From an uncultured Ruminococcus sp. (lineage in GTDB: Bacteria; Bacillota; Clostridia; Oscillospirales; Ruminococcaceae): 64,000 nt of DNA. Location of the stretch: assembly GCA_902780505.1 (NCBI GenBank), contig CACZFN010000002.1, positions 124,001 to 188,000 of the forward strand. Direction: 5' to 3'. Below are positions 8,743 through 17,236 of this stretch, in pieces. The notes beneath the pieces are model-generated. The model made no database searches, was not told the DNA's origin, and saw nothing but the letters and a program-made list of their open reading frames with translations. The stretch's first letter is position 1, and every line of letters starts with the position of its first letter. Made by a program: the position numbers and the translations under genes.

Positions 8743-9303
8743 ATGACGGAAAAAGAGATAAAAAAGCTTCTTAAAGAGAGGTCACAGCAGGCTATACGTG
8801 AAACAGAAAAGTCTTTCGGCAGGTATCTTCACAGCATAGGCATGAACATTCTGGCAAACGAGGAGGACGTACAGGAAGTTCTTAATGATGTCTATACAGC
8901 AATATGGAACAACATTCCCCCAAATGATCCCGAAAGCCTGAAAGCATACCTTGCAAGGCTTGTGAAGAACTGCTCACTGGATATGCTGAGAAAGCGGAAT
9001 GCCGACAAGCGCGGAAAAGGCGAATATGCCCTTGCGCTTGACGAACTTGCCGAGTGCCTGCGCTCGCCCGACAGTCCCGAGGACGAAGCGGAAAGCACAT
9101 TGTTAAAGGAAACGATAGTACGTTTTCTTGATACCCGCAAGCGTGACGAGCGAGTGATGTTCGTAAAACGGTACTGGTATTTTTACAGCATAAGCGAGAT
9201 AGCTTTACAGATGAAAAAGAGCGAGAGCAATGTAAAGACCACCCTTATGCGCCTGCGTAATGCTCTGAAGGAGAAGCTTGAAAAGGAGGGCTTTGACATA
9301 TGA
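8743..9303 (+). CDS. ECF-type RNA polymerase sigma factor
   Basis: This 186-residue protein has sigma region 2 at about 22-90 ('NEEDVQEVLNDVYTAIWNNIP...LKAYLARLVKNCSLDMLRKR') and region 4 at about 125-180 ('VMFVKRYWYFYSISEIALQMKKSESNVKTTLMRLRNALKEKL'), the helix-turn-helix for the -35 element. Regions 1 and 3 are absent, as is normal for ECF sigma factors. The start is supported by a GAGG site before the ATG. Its TGA overlaps the next start by four bases (ATGA), so the two are co-translated. The downstream protein is presumably its regulator. No target promoters can be named from this sequence. Confidence 0.92.
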   Translation: MTEKEIKKLLKERSQQAIRETEKSFGRYLHSIGMNILANEEDVQEVLNDVYTAIWNNIPPNDPESLKAYLARLVKNCSLDMLRKRNADKRGKGEYALALDELAECLRSPDSPEDEAESTLLKETIVRFLDTRKRDERVMFVKRYWYFYSISEIALQMKKSESNVKTTLMRLRNALKEKLEKEGFDI

Positions 9304-10517
9304 ACGAAAAAAACATCATAAGTGCTTTAAACAGCTTGGACGACAGATTCCTGCTTGAAGCCTCGCCCGTATCGGGCAGAGGGATACACCTGAGCAAAAA
9401 AGCCGCCGCATTGCTTATCGCAGCAGCTGTCCATCATTTCAGGATAGGAAAGAGCGTTACACAGCTTTATACAGGCGATATAAGCGAAAGTGATATTGAC
9501 AAGCTTTCATCCACAACAGAAGCATGGCGGGGAAGTATCATAAATGAGACCTTTAAAGATGTTGACTTTACGGTTGACTGTGTCACACACGATTTGTACA
9601 CAGACCACATCTGGATAACCGCCGCACGTACTGACGGCGGAAAATTTGAATGTAAGGACGGCGAGGTCTATTTTATACCGCTTGAATTCTCCCACTATGG
9701 CAACATTGAGGGCGCAAGGGCATATGATCCTGTACAGGAAGGCGTTTACTACAATAACAGCCATGTAATATTCGGAACAGCAGAGCAGGACGGCACACTT
9801 TCCATAATGCTTGACCTTGATGCCTTTGACGAGCCGCTTGAAAACGTCTTTGCGGGTTTTGGTGACATAATAAGGATACGTGATCCTTATTCCGGCGGCA
9901 CAGACAGCGCAATACTTGAAAAGCAGCGGGAAACAACGCCCTTCCCGCAGGATGATGACGCAAATGATATTGTACCTCTCTGTTACGCTGATATTCTTAT
10001 AAGACTTGATAAAGACGACACAAGGTTTGATGCCTGCAAGGAAAAGTACGAAAACTGGCTGAACGAATACAGGAATTTATACACCTCACAGTCAAGTGAG
10101 GTACTAAGCGGTGAACTGCTTTTAAAGACCGACAGAGTAACAAACAGCAGCATTGTGAAAGTATCGGAAGGTGAAAGATCAGTAATGCTTTCGGCAACAG
10201 GGCTTGAAGCGCAGCTTCCGTATGAAGTATTTGAGCAGATAGAAGGACTTGAGTACGACAGCACACTTAACGTAAACGACTATTACACAAACGCCCATGT
10301 GGTATTCACCTACAAAGACGGCACAAGCGAAGTAATAAGCGACGGCAAAGCATCAGGCGCAAACGGTGAGGAAATAGAAATAAGCGTTATAAGTGTAGTA
10401 CGCAACACCCTTACAGGGGAAAAGAGTATGCACATATCGCTGCACTTTGACAGACCGGTTGACTCTGAAGAAGTATCCAGGATATCCGTAAACGGCACCG
10501 ACATAATAAAGCTTTGA
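9300..10517 (+). CDS. Predicted anti-sigma or sigma-partner protein
   Basis: I do not recognise a named family. The 405-residue product opens with MNEKNIISALNSLDDRFLLEA, a helical start seen in proteins encoded beside clostridial ECF sigma factors. A short hydrophobic segment (about 36-47, KKAAALLIAAAV) follows, then about 350 residues rich in beta strands and acidic residues, likely extracytoplasmic. Coupling to the sigma gene by ATGA overlap suggests it binds or senses for that factor. The hydrophobic segment is short for a membrane span, so its location is uncertain. Transcription ends at a strong bidirectional terminator right after the stop. Confidence 0.65.
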   Translation: MNEKNIISALNSLDDRFLLEASPVSGRGIHLSKKAAALLIAAAVHHFRIGKSVTQLYTGDISESDIDKLSSTTEAWRGSIINETFKDVDFTVDCVTHDLYTDHIWITAARTDGGKFECKDGEVYFIPLEFSHYGNIEGARAYDPVQEGVYYNNSHVIFGTAEQDGTLSIMLDLDAFDEPLENVFAGFGDIIRIRDPYSGGTDSAILEKQRETTPFPQDDDANDIVPLCYADILIRLDKDDTRFDACKEKYENWLNEYRNLYTSQSSEVLSGELLLKTDRVTNSSIVKVSEGERSVMLSATGLEAQLPYEVFEQIEGLEYDSTLNVNDYYTNAHVVFTYKDGTSEVISDGKASGANGEEIEISVISVVRNTLTGEKSMHISLHFDRPVDSEEVSRISVNGTDIIKL

Positions 10518-10526
10518 CAGGCATAA

Positions 10527-10554
10527 AAAACCGGGGAGACTCCTCCCCGGTTTT
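10527..10554. terminator. Bidirectional intrinsic terminator
   Basis: AAAACCGGGGAG (10527-10538) pairs with CTCCCCGGTTTT (10543-10554) around a four-base loop. It is flanked by A and T runs on both sides, so it serves both the sigma operon (plus) and the PNPOx gene (minus). Confidence 0.92.
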
Positions 10555-10562
10555 GGTTTTTA

Positions 10563-10955
10563 TCAGAACTCCACACTTCTCGGTGCTGCTGTGAAGGAGG
10601 AAAATACCGCCCTGCCGTTTTTAAAATACAGTACCTCGGTATTATCATCATCTGCCGAATACATACCCTTTAGCTCAGGATATGCATCAAGCATATGCAC
10701 CTTTGCTTCACGCCTGTCATCACGCACAAGCTCGCCGCTGACTCTCAGCCATACGCCGTCTTTAAATGCACATATTTCAGCCTTTGGGTTTGCCTGAAGC
10801 TGTTTTGAAACGTCCTTTGATTTTCCCGTCTGTATATACAGCCTGCCCTCAAAGACCTCTGCCGTTCCGAAAGGCCTTACCCGCGGCTGATCGCCATCAG
10901 CCGTAGCAAGGAAGTATGTCCCTGCTGATTTTAAGAATTCAACTATTTCCTGCAT
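10563..10955 (-). CDS. Pyridoxamine 5'-phosphate oxidase-family (split-barrel flavin) protein
   Basis: The 130-residue protein fits the small FMN-binding split-barrel family: 'GTYFLATADGDQPRVRPFG' at 11-29, 'GRLYIQTGKSKDVSKQLQANPKAEIC' at 37-62, and 'WLRVSGELVRDD' near 69. Such stand-alone proteins are oxidoreductases or flavin/heme binders with unassigned substrates; a true PdxH would be longer. It lies 20 bp after the EAL-domain gene and is likely the second gene of that transcript. Confidence 0.9.
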   Translation of the reverse strand: MQEIVEFLKSAGTYFLATADGDQPRVRPFGTAEVFEGRLYIQTGKSKDVSKQLQANPKAEICAFKDGVWLRVSGELVRDDRREAKVHMLDAYPELKGMYSADDDNTEVLYFKNGRAVFSSFTAAPRSVEF

Positions 10956-10975
10956 TATTATGCCCCTTTCAAAAA

Positions 10976-13555
10976 CTATTCGTTTATCCTTATATCGTCC
11001 TTGCAGTTTATCACTTTGAGAATGCCGTTCTTACTGCCAAGGCCAAAGCCTTCCCTTGTCCTGAATTCAAGGATCAGTTCGGATTCTGAAACGGTGACAT
11101 TGCCGTCGCCATCACAGTCGCCGATGCCGGATATACTTGCACCCTCACAATAATAATCCATTGTGGTATGGCTTACATCTATACCGACATTGCCGCCTCT
11201 TGTTCCCAGGCAGTTGATATTCCTGCCGCGCAGTTTTGTTACCATCTTTCCGTTATTGAAGCTGATATAGCCTTCGCCGCCGCTTATTGAACCAACGCCG
11301 CAGATCGACATACCTGTAAGCGTTTCCGTAAGCGATATGTTTTCTATGGTTATATTTGTATTGCCCATATCAGAACCTACACCCACGCAGTTTGCAGATG
11401 ATATCTCGATCGTAACTGCACAGTCGCTGAGTGTTATATTGCTTGTACCCTCGTGTATGCCTACACCCACGCAGGCACCGCCCGAACAGTTTATCTGTGT
11501 ATTGCCCGAAAGTATGCGTATCGCCGTATTATCTTCGTTCATACCGCCGCCGATACCTACCGAGTTATCGCCGTTCGATTCGATGATAAGGTGCCCCGTG
11601 ATAAGAATATTTATATTGCCGGGACTCTGATGTCTGTCAGTACCGATAGCATAGGAACTTGCAAGCTCGGAAACTATCTTAAGCGAACCGTCGCCTGTCA
11701 GAGTCAGATCGGCAGTCTTAGGAACATAGATACCCTTTGACCTTAGTTCATTGCGGCCTTCAAGGTTGATAGTCACCTTGCTCTTATCGCCGAGTGCGAT
11801 TATAGGGTTATCCTTATCGGTCATAAACATAGCGCCGCGCAGGTTTATCCTTGTTTCAAGGCCGTCCTTTACAATAATGCCCATATTGCAGGCATTATGC
11901 CCGTCACCCTCGATAGTTACCTGTGGTGTTTCTATAAATATCACGGTATAATGATCTGATGTCAGTTTTATAAGGTCTACTGTTTCACAGTTCTTCGGGT
12001 GGTATATCTTATCAATATTTGCCGAATACTCAAGGTTTATCTTCAGTATTTCATCTCTGAGAGCATCAGAGATCTCATACAGCATAAACGGCTTCGGCTT
12101 TGATACATAAAACCCTTGTATAAGGTCAGAGCCAAGTCCTATCATAGTCTTTAGCTCGCTGTATGTTTCAACACCCTCTGCAAGTGCCTGATATCCGTTA
12201 TCGTGTACAAATTCGATTATAGACGAAACAAGCTTCTGCATTTTCAGGTTGTTTTCTATCCCTGCTATAAGCTGTCTGTCTATCTTTACATACTGCGGTG
12301 AGTAGCGCAGCAGATTTGATGTATTTGAATACCCCGTACCATAGTCGTCTATAGCAAGTTCCATATTAGCCTGCGCTATTCTGTTCTTGACTATTGCAAG
12401 GCCTTCATCACTTATTTCCGACTGCTCGGTAAGCTCTATCACGACCTTTTCAAGCAGTTCACCGTAATCCGCCACAAGTGTCGCCCAGTCGTCATCAGTG
12501 AGAATATGTGCCGATATTGAATTGACAAACAGTTTCTTTGATGAAAACTGCTGCTGATTTTCACTGATCAGCTTGAGGGCATTGAAGAAAGTCGCCTTTT
12601 CAATATCATAAAGCCTGTCATATTTCTCTGCTATATCAAGTATCTCAAGCGGGTACATTTCTATACCGCCGCCGCTTCGCATAAGTATTTCATATGCCAC
12701 TATCTCGCCTGTATGCGCCGAGATTATCGGCTGGAAATGGTAGCGGAACAGATTAGAATCAAGCAGTGTTGTAAACTGCTGCACACGTGCAAATTCATTT
12801 TTCTGGTCTTCATATCGCTCAACACTGTAGTTAAGTATCGTGCCCCTGCCCTTAGACTGTGCTTCAAACAGTGTGAACTGGGCAGTGTTCATTCGCTGCA
12901 TGGGCGAAGACAGTTCTGCCGAACAGCCCGCAGTAAAGGTGACACAAAAACCGGCACTGTTGTCAGGGACCGTCAGTTCATAACCCTCCACGATCCTGCG
13001 AAGATCGGTAAGATACTGCACCTCACCGCCGGAGAAGGCAGGAATATACAGCCAGAGCCTTCCGTTTTTAAGTGAGCATACCATAGCTTCCTTCGGAACA
13101 GACGTCATTATAACTGCGAGAAGTTCATAGATATCCCTGTCCGAAAGTGCCTTTTTCCCTTTTTTATCTTCAAGCTGCAAAAGCGCAAGAAGCGAAGGCG
13201 CGGTATTTTCCGTCATAGCGGTTATCAGCTGATTTACAGTACAAAGTGAAAGTGCCTCACCCTGCGGCTGCTTCTTTTCATAGATAAGCCCAAGCGCTGT
13301 AGCACTGTCGCTGTGAAGACTCCTGACTGCAAGGTGTGCATTGTCATCGCCCCTGATATGACTGATAAGCTTCAAAGCGCTTTCATACGACGGCTTGCCC
13401 TCAAAGCCGAGCATACGGTAGGCGTTCTTGTCAAGCTCGTAATCGTGCCTGTCTATAAAGAATGCATATCTGCCGACACTTTCAGCTATTTCCTCAAGTT
13501 CTTCCCATGCGAGCCCAAAATATTTTTTCCATAGTATCGAGTCTTTTCCAAACAT
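10976..13555 (-). CDS. EAL-domain c-di-GMP phosphodiesterase with degenerate GGDEF and C-terminal beta-helix-like region
   Basis: The 859-residue protein has three parts. Residues 1-250 include a region resembling a decayed GGDEF domain ('FSGGEVQYL' in place of GGDEF, ending 'AQFTLFEAQSKGRG'). Residues about 258-510 are an EAL domain: the EAL motif reads YEILMR, and the expected metal and catalytic residues are present (N in FVNSI, E in ELTEQ, DD in IDDYGTGYSN, K in VKIDRQ, E in LAEGVET, Q in IQGFYVSKP), so it should hydrolyse c-di-GMP. Residues about 540-859 are short repeated strands with motifs like GVGIHEGTSNITLSDC and SVGIGGGMNEDN, typical of a right-handed beta helix. There is no signal peptide or membrane segment. 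It leads a transcript with the PNPOx gene. Confidence 0.88.
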   Translation of the reverse strand: MFGKDSILWKKYFGLAWEELEEIAESVGRYAFFIDRHDYELDKNAYRMLGFEGKPSYESALKLISHIRGDDNAHLAVRSLHSDSATALGLIYEKKQPQGEALSLCTVNQLITAMTENTAPSLLALLQLEDKKGKKALSDRDIYELLAVIMTSVPKEAMVCSLKNGRLWLYIPAFSGGEVQYLTDLRRIVEGYELTVPDNSAGFCVTFTAGCSAELSSPMQRMNTAQFTLFEAQSKGRGTILNYSVERYEDQKNEFARVQQFTTLLDSNLFRYHFQPIISAHTGEIVAYEILMRSGGGIEMYPLEILDIAEKYDRLYDIEKATFFNALKLISENQQQFSSKKLFVNSISAHILTDDDWATLVADYGELLEKVVIELTEQSEISDEGLAIVKNRIAQANMELAIDDYGTGYSNTSNLLRYSPQYVKIDRQLIAGIENNLKMQKLVSSIIEFVHDNGYQALAEGVETYSELKTMIGLGSDLIQGFYVSKPKPFMLYEISDALRDEILKINLEYSANIDKIYHPKNCETVDLIKLTSDHYTVIFIETPQVTIEGDGHNACNMGIIVKDGLETRINLRGAMFMTDKDNPIIALGDKSKVTINLEGRNELRSKGIYVPKTADLTLTGDGSLKIVSELASSYAIGTDRHQSPGNINILITGHLIIESNGDNSVGIGGGMNEDNTAIRILSGNTQINCSGGACVGVGIHEGTSNITLSDCAVTIEISSANCVGVGSDMGNTNITIENISLTETLTGMSICGVGSISGGEGYISFNNGKMVTKLRGRNINCLGTRGGNVGIDVSHTTMDYYCEGASISGIGDCDGDGNVTVSESELILEFRTREGFGLGSKNGILKVINCKDDIRINE

Positions 13556-13600
13556 ACTCGTAACCCCTCTTAATGCAAAAACAAATTGCTATATAGAAGC

Positions 13601-13629
13601 ATTATAACATTTTTTATTAAAATAGTCAA
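13601..13629 (-). promoter_or_regulatory. Sigma-A promoter of the EAL-domain gene
   Basis: Minus strand TTGACT (13624-13629), 17-bp spacer, TATAAT (13601-13606) preceded by TG, an extended -10. Confidence 0.75.
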
Positions 13630-13751
13630 TAATTACAGGAAATTCTAACTGTATTTTTGACATTTTGTATAAAACAATAAAATGCTTTTAGTCTATATGC
13701 CTTACCGCAAACGATTAAGGTACAAAAACCGTACAGTTGTTTCTTTGCACA

Positions 13752-13780
13752 TTGACAAAGTGGAAAAATAGGGTTATAAT
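13752..13780 (+). promoter_or_regulatory. Consensus sigma-A promoter of the YhaM-like gene
   Basis: TTGACA (13752-13757), 17-bp spacer, TATAAT (13775-13780). An AAGGAG site follows shortly before the ATG at 13814. Confidence 0.85.
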
Positions 13781-13813
13781 TAAGGCAACATATGCAAAAA
13801 GGAGTTCGTTTTA

Positions 13814-14791
13814 ATGGATATTCGCAGTTTTCAGCCAATAGAACGTGCCGAAATCGGCACAACGGTAAACAGGCCGGTCCTTGTATTATCAGTTACAGAT
13901 GTTTACAAAAACGGCAAGCAGTCTTACGTCAAAATATCAATGCGTGACGGGTTTTCGGAATTTACGGTAAATATGTTCAAGACATCAAAAGCCGAACTTG
14001 CCGGCAAGGGTGTCATCAAATATGCGGTATGTGATGTTTTTATTGATGTGACGGATTACAAAGGCTCAAAAAGTATGCTTGTGCAGGATATCTTCCCAAC
14101 AAAAGCCGAGGGGATAAGTGCAGATGATTTTGTAAAGCTTCCGCCGGTAGACAGAGAACTTATGTTTAACGAGATAACAGACATTTTAAATTCTGCGGCA
14201 GACGATATGAACGGTGAATTCACACCGCTTTCCGCACTTGCAGTAAAGCTGTTAAGCGACAACAAGGAAAGCTTTATGTCATCATCAGCGGCGGTGAGTG
14301 TTCACCATAACTTTCTCGGCGGACTTATATACCACACCTACAGAATGGTAAAAGCTGCCGACAAGATAAGCGATGTTTACACAAACCTTGACAGGGAACT
14401 CCTTGTAAGTGCCGCCGCAATACATGATATAGGCAAGCTGTGGGAGTATGAAACACACCGTCTTGGTGATGCCGATTACACCCCTACGGGCATACTGTTC
14501 GGCCATGCATTCATGGGAGCATCACTGGTAAAAAGCAAAGGCGGTGAGAAGCCATATCACCCCGAAAAGGTAAAGCTTCTGCGGCATATGATACTTTCGC
14601 ATCACGGAGCGCTTGAATGGGGGGCTGTAGTGCTGCCTGCCATTCCCGAAGCATTTGCTTTGCATTACATAGACAACCTTGATGCAAAGCTGAATATAGT
14701 TGAAACCGCCTATGAAACAATGGACAACGGAACAGTTTCCGCAAACAAACCCTTTGGCCTTGACGGGAGAGTTTACAAACCGAAATACTGA
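13814..14791 (+). CDS. yhaM: YhaM-family 3'-5' exoribonuclease (OB fold plus HD domain)
   Basis: The 325-residue protein combines an N-terminal OB-fold nucleic-acid-binding domain (about 12-100) with an HD phosphohydrolase domain (about 160-300). HD metal ligands are visible: 'VHHNFLGGLIYHTYRM' (H in the first helix), 'AAIHDIGKLWEY' (the HD pair), and later histidines in 'GHAFMGA' and 'LSHHGALEWG'. This is the YhaM/CBF1 layout, a cytoplasmic Mn-dependent 3'-5' exonuclease involved in RNA turnover. Length matches the family. It is monocistronic between a consensus promoter and a terminator. Confidence 0.92.
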   Translation: MDIRSFQPIERAEIGTTVNRPVLVLSVTDVYKNGKQSYVKISMRDGFSEFTVNMFKTSKAELAGKGVIKYAVCDVFIDVTDYKGSKSMLVQDIFPTKAEGISADDFVKLPPVDRELMFNEITDILNSAADDMNGEFTPLSALAVKLLSDNKESFMSSSAAVSVHHNFLGGLIYHTYRMVKAADKISDVYTNLDRELLVSAAAIHDIGKLWEYETHRLGDADYTPTGILFGHAFMGASLVKSKGGEKPYHPEKVKLLRHMILSHHGALEWGAVVLPAIPEAFALHYIDNLDAKLNIVETAYETMDNGTVSANKPFGLDGRVYKPKY

Positions 14792-14805
14792 TAAACAAAA
14801 ATTGA

Positions 14806-14845
14806 CTGCCGTCTTATGCAAATTGCAGGACGGCAGGCTTTTTTT
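14806..14845. terminator. Intrinsic terminator between YhaM and the ABC transporter operon
   Basis: CTGCCGTC (14806-14813) pairs with GACGGCAG (14829-14836), followed by a run of seven or more T on the plus strand. The minus-strand side has a TCAATTTTTG tail, so it may also end the ABC operon. Confidence 0.85.
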
Positions 14846-15482
14846 ACTTTATCATCTCAATAACCCCTTTATCCATCTCATGCACAGTTTCACACAGCAC
14901 CTCAATATCCTCTGCCGAGTGCGAGCAGATAAGTATCGTCTTGCCCTGCTCTTTGTAGGAAAGCAAGTATTCACGCATCTCCTTGACACCGTCCTTGTCA
15001 AGCCCGTTGAATGGCTCGTCAAGTATCAGTATTTTCGGGTTTTCCATTATCGCCTGCGCAAGTCCTAACCTTTGACGCATTCCAAGAGAATACTTGCGAA
15101 CGTGCCTGCGTAAATCGGGATCAAGCCCGACTTGTTTCATACTTTCTCTGACCTGTTCTTTGCCGATTTTATTCTTTAACCCTGCAAGGAGTTTCAGATT
15201 CTTGTATCCCGAGTAGTAAGGGATAAATCCGGGCGTTTCAATGATAATTCCCATATCATCGGGAAAGTCAACGTCCTTGCCGACACGCTTGCCGTCAACT
15301 GCTATTTCGCCGCTTGTGGGCTTTACAAAACCGCATATGCACTTCATAAGCATAGTTTTACCGCTGCCGTTTCTTCCGATAAGACCGTGAATTTTGCCTT
15401 CTTCAAAGGTAACGTTTATATGCTTTAGAATGTCGGTTTTTGTCAAAGTCAGGTTTACGTCATTTACTTCAATAATATTCAT
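14844..15482 (-). CDS. ABC transporter ATP-binding protein
   Basis: The 212-residue protein has Walker A GRNGSGKT (about 36-43), signature 'YSLGMRQRLGLAQAI' (about 131-145), Walker B 'ILILDEPFNGLDKDGV' and an H-loop 'ICSHSAED'. It is the cytoplasmic ATPase of an ABC-2 type transporter. It is the last gene of a four-gene minus-strand operon, nine bases after a permease gene and downstream of the PepSY-like membrane protein. The start uses a GAGGTGG site. Export of a lipid, peptide or antibiotic is typical for this class, but the substrate is unknown. Confidence 0.93.
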   Translation of the reverse strand: MNIIEVNDVNLTLTKTDILKHINVTFEEGKIHGLIGRNGSGKTMLMKCICGFVKPTSGEIAVDGKRVGKDVDFPDDMGIIIETPGFIPYYSGYKNLKLLAGLKNKIGKEQVRESMKQVGLDPDLRRHVRKYSLGMRQRLGLAQAIMENPKILILDEPFNGLDKDGVKEMREYLLSYKEQGKTILICSHSAEDIEVLCETVHEMDKGVIEMIK

Positions 15483-15491
15483 TTTGCCACC

Positions 15492-16367
15492 TCACATTGC
15501 TATCTCTGACACATTATCATAATTGAATTTCTTTATGGCTATCAGGCAGAATGCAGTCAGCCCGACGATCATAGTACAAAGATAAAAAATCGAAAACTCC
15601 ATAGTTACAACAGGCTGCCTAAAATACTTTGTGTAGTGCAGCCATATTATGCTGTTTGCCATCGGCATAGACCACATCAGGTTTGTTTTGATAGAGCAAA
15701 GCGCTGTGCCTATGGAAATAATAGCCGCACAAGCCACAAAGCCTGCGGTCTTTTTCTTGACGATTGAAAAAGACAAAAGTATCAGACCTAAGATAAGCAG
15801 ATAGGCAAAAACAAGTAGATAACTCCTTACCGCTGCACTGTATATCGAAAGTTGGTTGTATAAGTTTTCCGGCAAAAGCTGAACACCGAAATTACCTGCC
15901 TTGTCGGGAAACATTATCTTGTACTGCGTGGCAACCTTGCTCCAATCATCAGACCAATTACTGCGCCCGAGCATAGGAACAACAGCGCCCAAAAAGATAA
16001 CAGCAAGATATGATGCCGCCATAAAAACGAGCTTTATCATCTGCCCGACTATCCAGTTTAAACGCCCAACACGCATTATGTAAAATACGGTATTCGTATC
16101 TATCTTCGGGAAGTCTGCGATCAGAGTCAGAAAAACAAGCGGCAGTATCAGCATAATTGCGCCCGAATTTGCTATTGCAATAAACGGCTCTAAGGTGTTA
16201 AGCTGCTCGCCCATTTCTTCTGCATTTTTGAGAAGGGGCTCAATTGCAAAGCTGTAGATAAATATTAACAGCACAGCGAGGATTATCATTCGGGCATCAT
16301 TTACCCACTTGATATACTCCGTTTTTGCGGTGGTAAGGCATTGGCGTAAATTCAGTCGTCCGAACAT
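15492..16367 (-). CDS. ABC-2-type permease
   Basis: The 291-residue protein has about six hydrophobic segments, beginning with a cytoplasmic N-terminus and a first span near residues 30-48 ('MIILAVLLIFIYSFAI'). A frame three codons longer begins at a GTG (16376) inside the upstream gene, but AGAGGTG placed six to seven bases before the ATG at 16365-16367 supports the shorter start. It follows the sister permease with a single-base gap. The pair probably forms the membrane part of the transporter with the ATPase encoded next. Confidence 0.82.
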   Translation of the reverse strand: MFGRLNLRQCLTTAKTEYIKWVNDARMIILAVLLIFIYSFAIEPLLKNAEEMGEQLNTLEPFIAIANSGAIMLILPLVFLTLIADFPKIDTNTVFYIMRVGRLNWIVGQMIKLVFMAASYLAVIFLGAVVPMLGRSNWSDDWSKVATQYKIMFPDKAGNFGVQLLPENLYNQLSIYSAAVRSYLLVFAYLLILGLILLSFSIVKKKTAGFVACAAIISIGTALCSIKTNLMWSMPMANSIIWLHYTKYFRQPVVTMEFSIFYLCTMIVGLTAFCLIAIKKFNYDNVSEIAM

Positions 16368-16368
16368 A

Positions 16369-17235
16369 TCACACACCTCTATCCTTGCGAAGGTTCATTA
16401 TCAGCGAAAACAGCACTATCACACCAACAACAAGCACGCTGTTGAATATCACGATTCTCTGAGTGCTTGCGTTCCACTCGGTGATAAATGCAAGCTGACG
16501 GGCGCTGTCGGGCTGAAAGTCAAACAGCTTTTGCGCAAGCTCGTTATCCTCCGTTTCCCACGCTTTTAGGACAAGCTTATTTATTGCTGTATTCCAGATA
16601 TACACCATTAAAAACGGCACGCAGGTGATAAGGTACGGATTGCGTGAAAAAGAGCTGATTAGAAACGCAGGCAGGGTGGTAACTGCCCCGTAGATAAAGG
16701 CACTGAGCAGCATTTTAAGCACCTCGACTGTCTGACTGTCGGGGTGCATTTCACAGTAAAATTCATCAAGCTCGTAACTGTTTATATTCGGGAAAAATCC
16801 GTAGACCACAAGCCCATATAACGCATACCCGAGCATAGCCGCAAGCCCTCCGCCGATAAGCACTGAGAGGAACTTTGACAGGTAATAGCGCAGGCAGCCC
16901 GTGCGTGATATGGTAAAGCGCATAAGCCCGCTGTTGCGCTCGGCACAGAATGACACCATAAACGGGAACGCAACGATTATCGGCAGGAACATTGTGATAT
17001 ATCCGCCGAGGCCGTTTTGGAACACGTTTACCGAGGCAAATTGCGTATCACTTTCGATAAACTCACGCTTAAAAGAGAAGAACGATTCAAAGACCGAATA
17101 GCTTCGGTCAGTCGTCAGCTCGTGGTAGGTGGGGGCGGTAAAGCAGAGAACTGCTGTTAAAAGCACAGCGCCGAGAAAGCCGATGTTTATTATGGTTTTG
17201 TTCAGGTCTTGCCTAAGGGAATTAAGTAGTTTCAT
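16369..17235 (-). CDS. ABC-2-type permease
   Basis: The 288-residue protein has an N-terminal span at about 18-36, a long external loop, then a cluster of spans (about 95-115, 140-165, 180-210) and a last one near 260-280. 'MVSFCAERNSGLMRFTISRTGCLRYYLSKFLS' resembles the coupling-helix region of ABC-2 permeases such as ABC-2 family gliding or bacitracin-type exporters. Its start lies one base after the stop of the PepSY-like gene, so the four genes are tightly coupled. Confidence 0.82.
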   Translation of the reverse strand: MKLLNSLRQDLNKTIINIGFLGAVLLTAVLCFTAPTYHELTTDRSYSVFESFFSFKREFIESDTQFASVNVFQNGLGGYITMFLPIIVAFPFMVSFCAERNSGLMRFTISRTGCLRYYLSKFLSVLIGGGLAAMLGYALYGLVVYGFFPNINSYELDEFYCEMHPDSQTVEVLKMLLSAFIYGAVTTLPAFLISSFSRNPYLITCVPFLMVYIWNTAINKLVLKAWETEDNELAQKLFDFQPDSARQLAFITEWNASTQRIVIFNSVLVVGVIVLFSLIMNLRKDRGV

Positions 17236-17236
17236 T

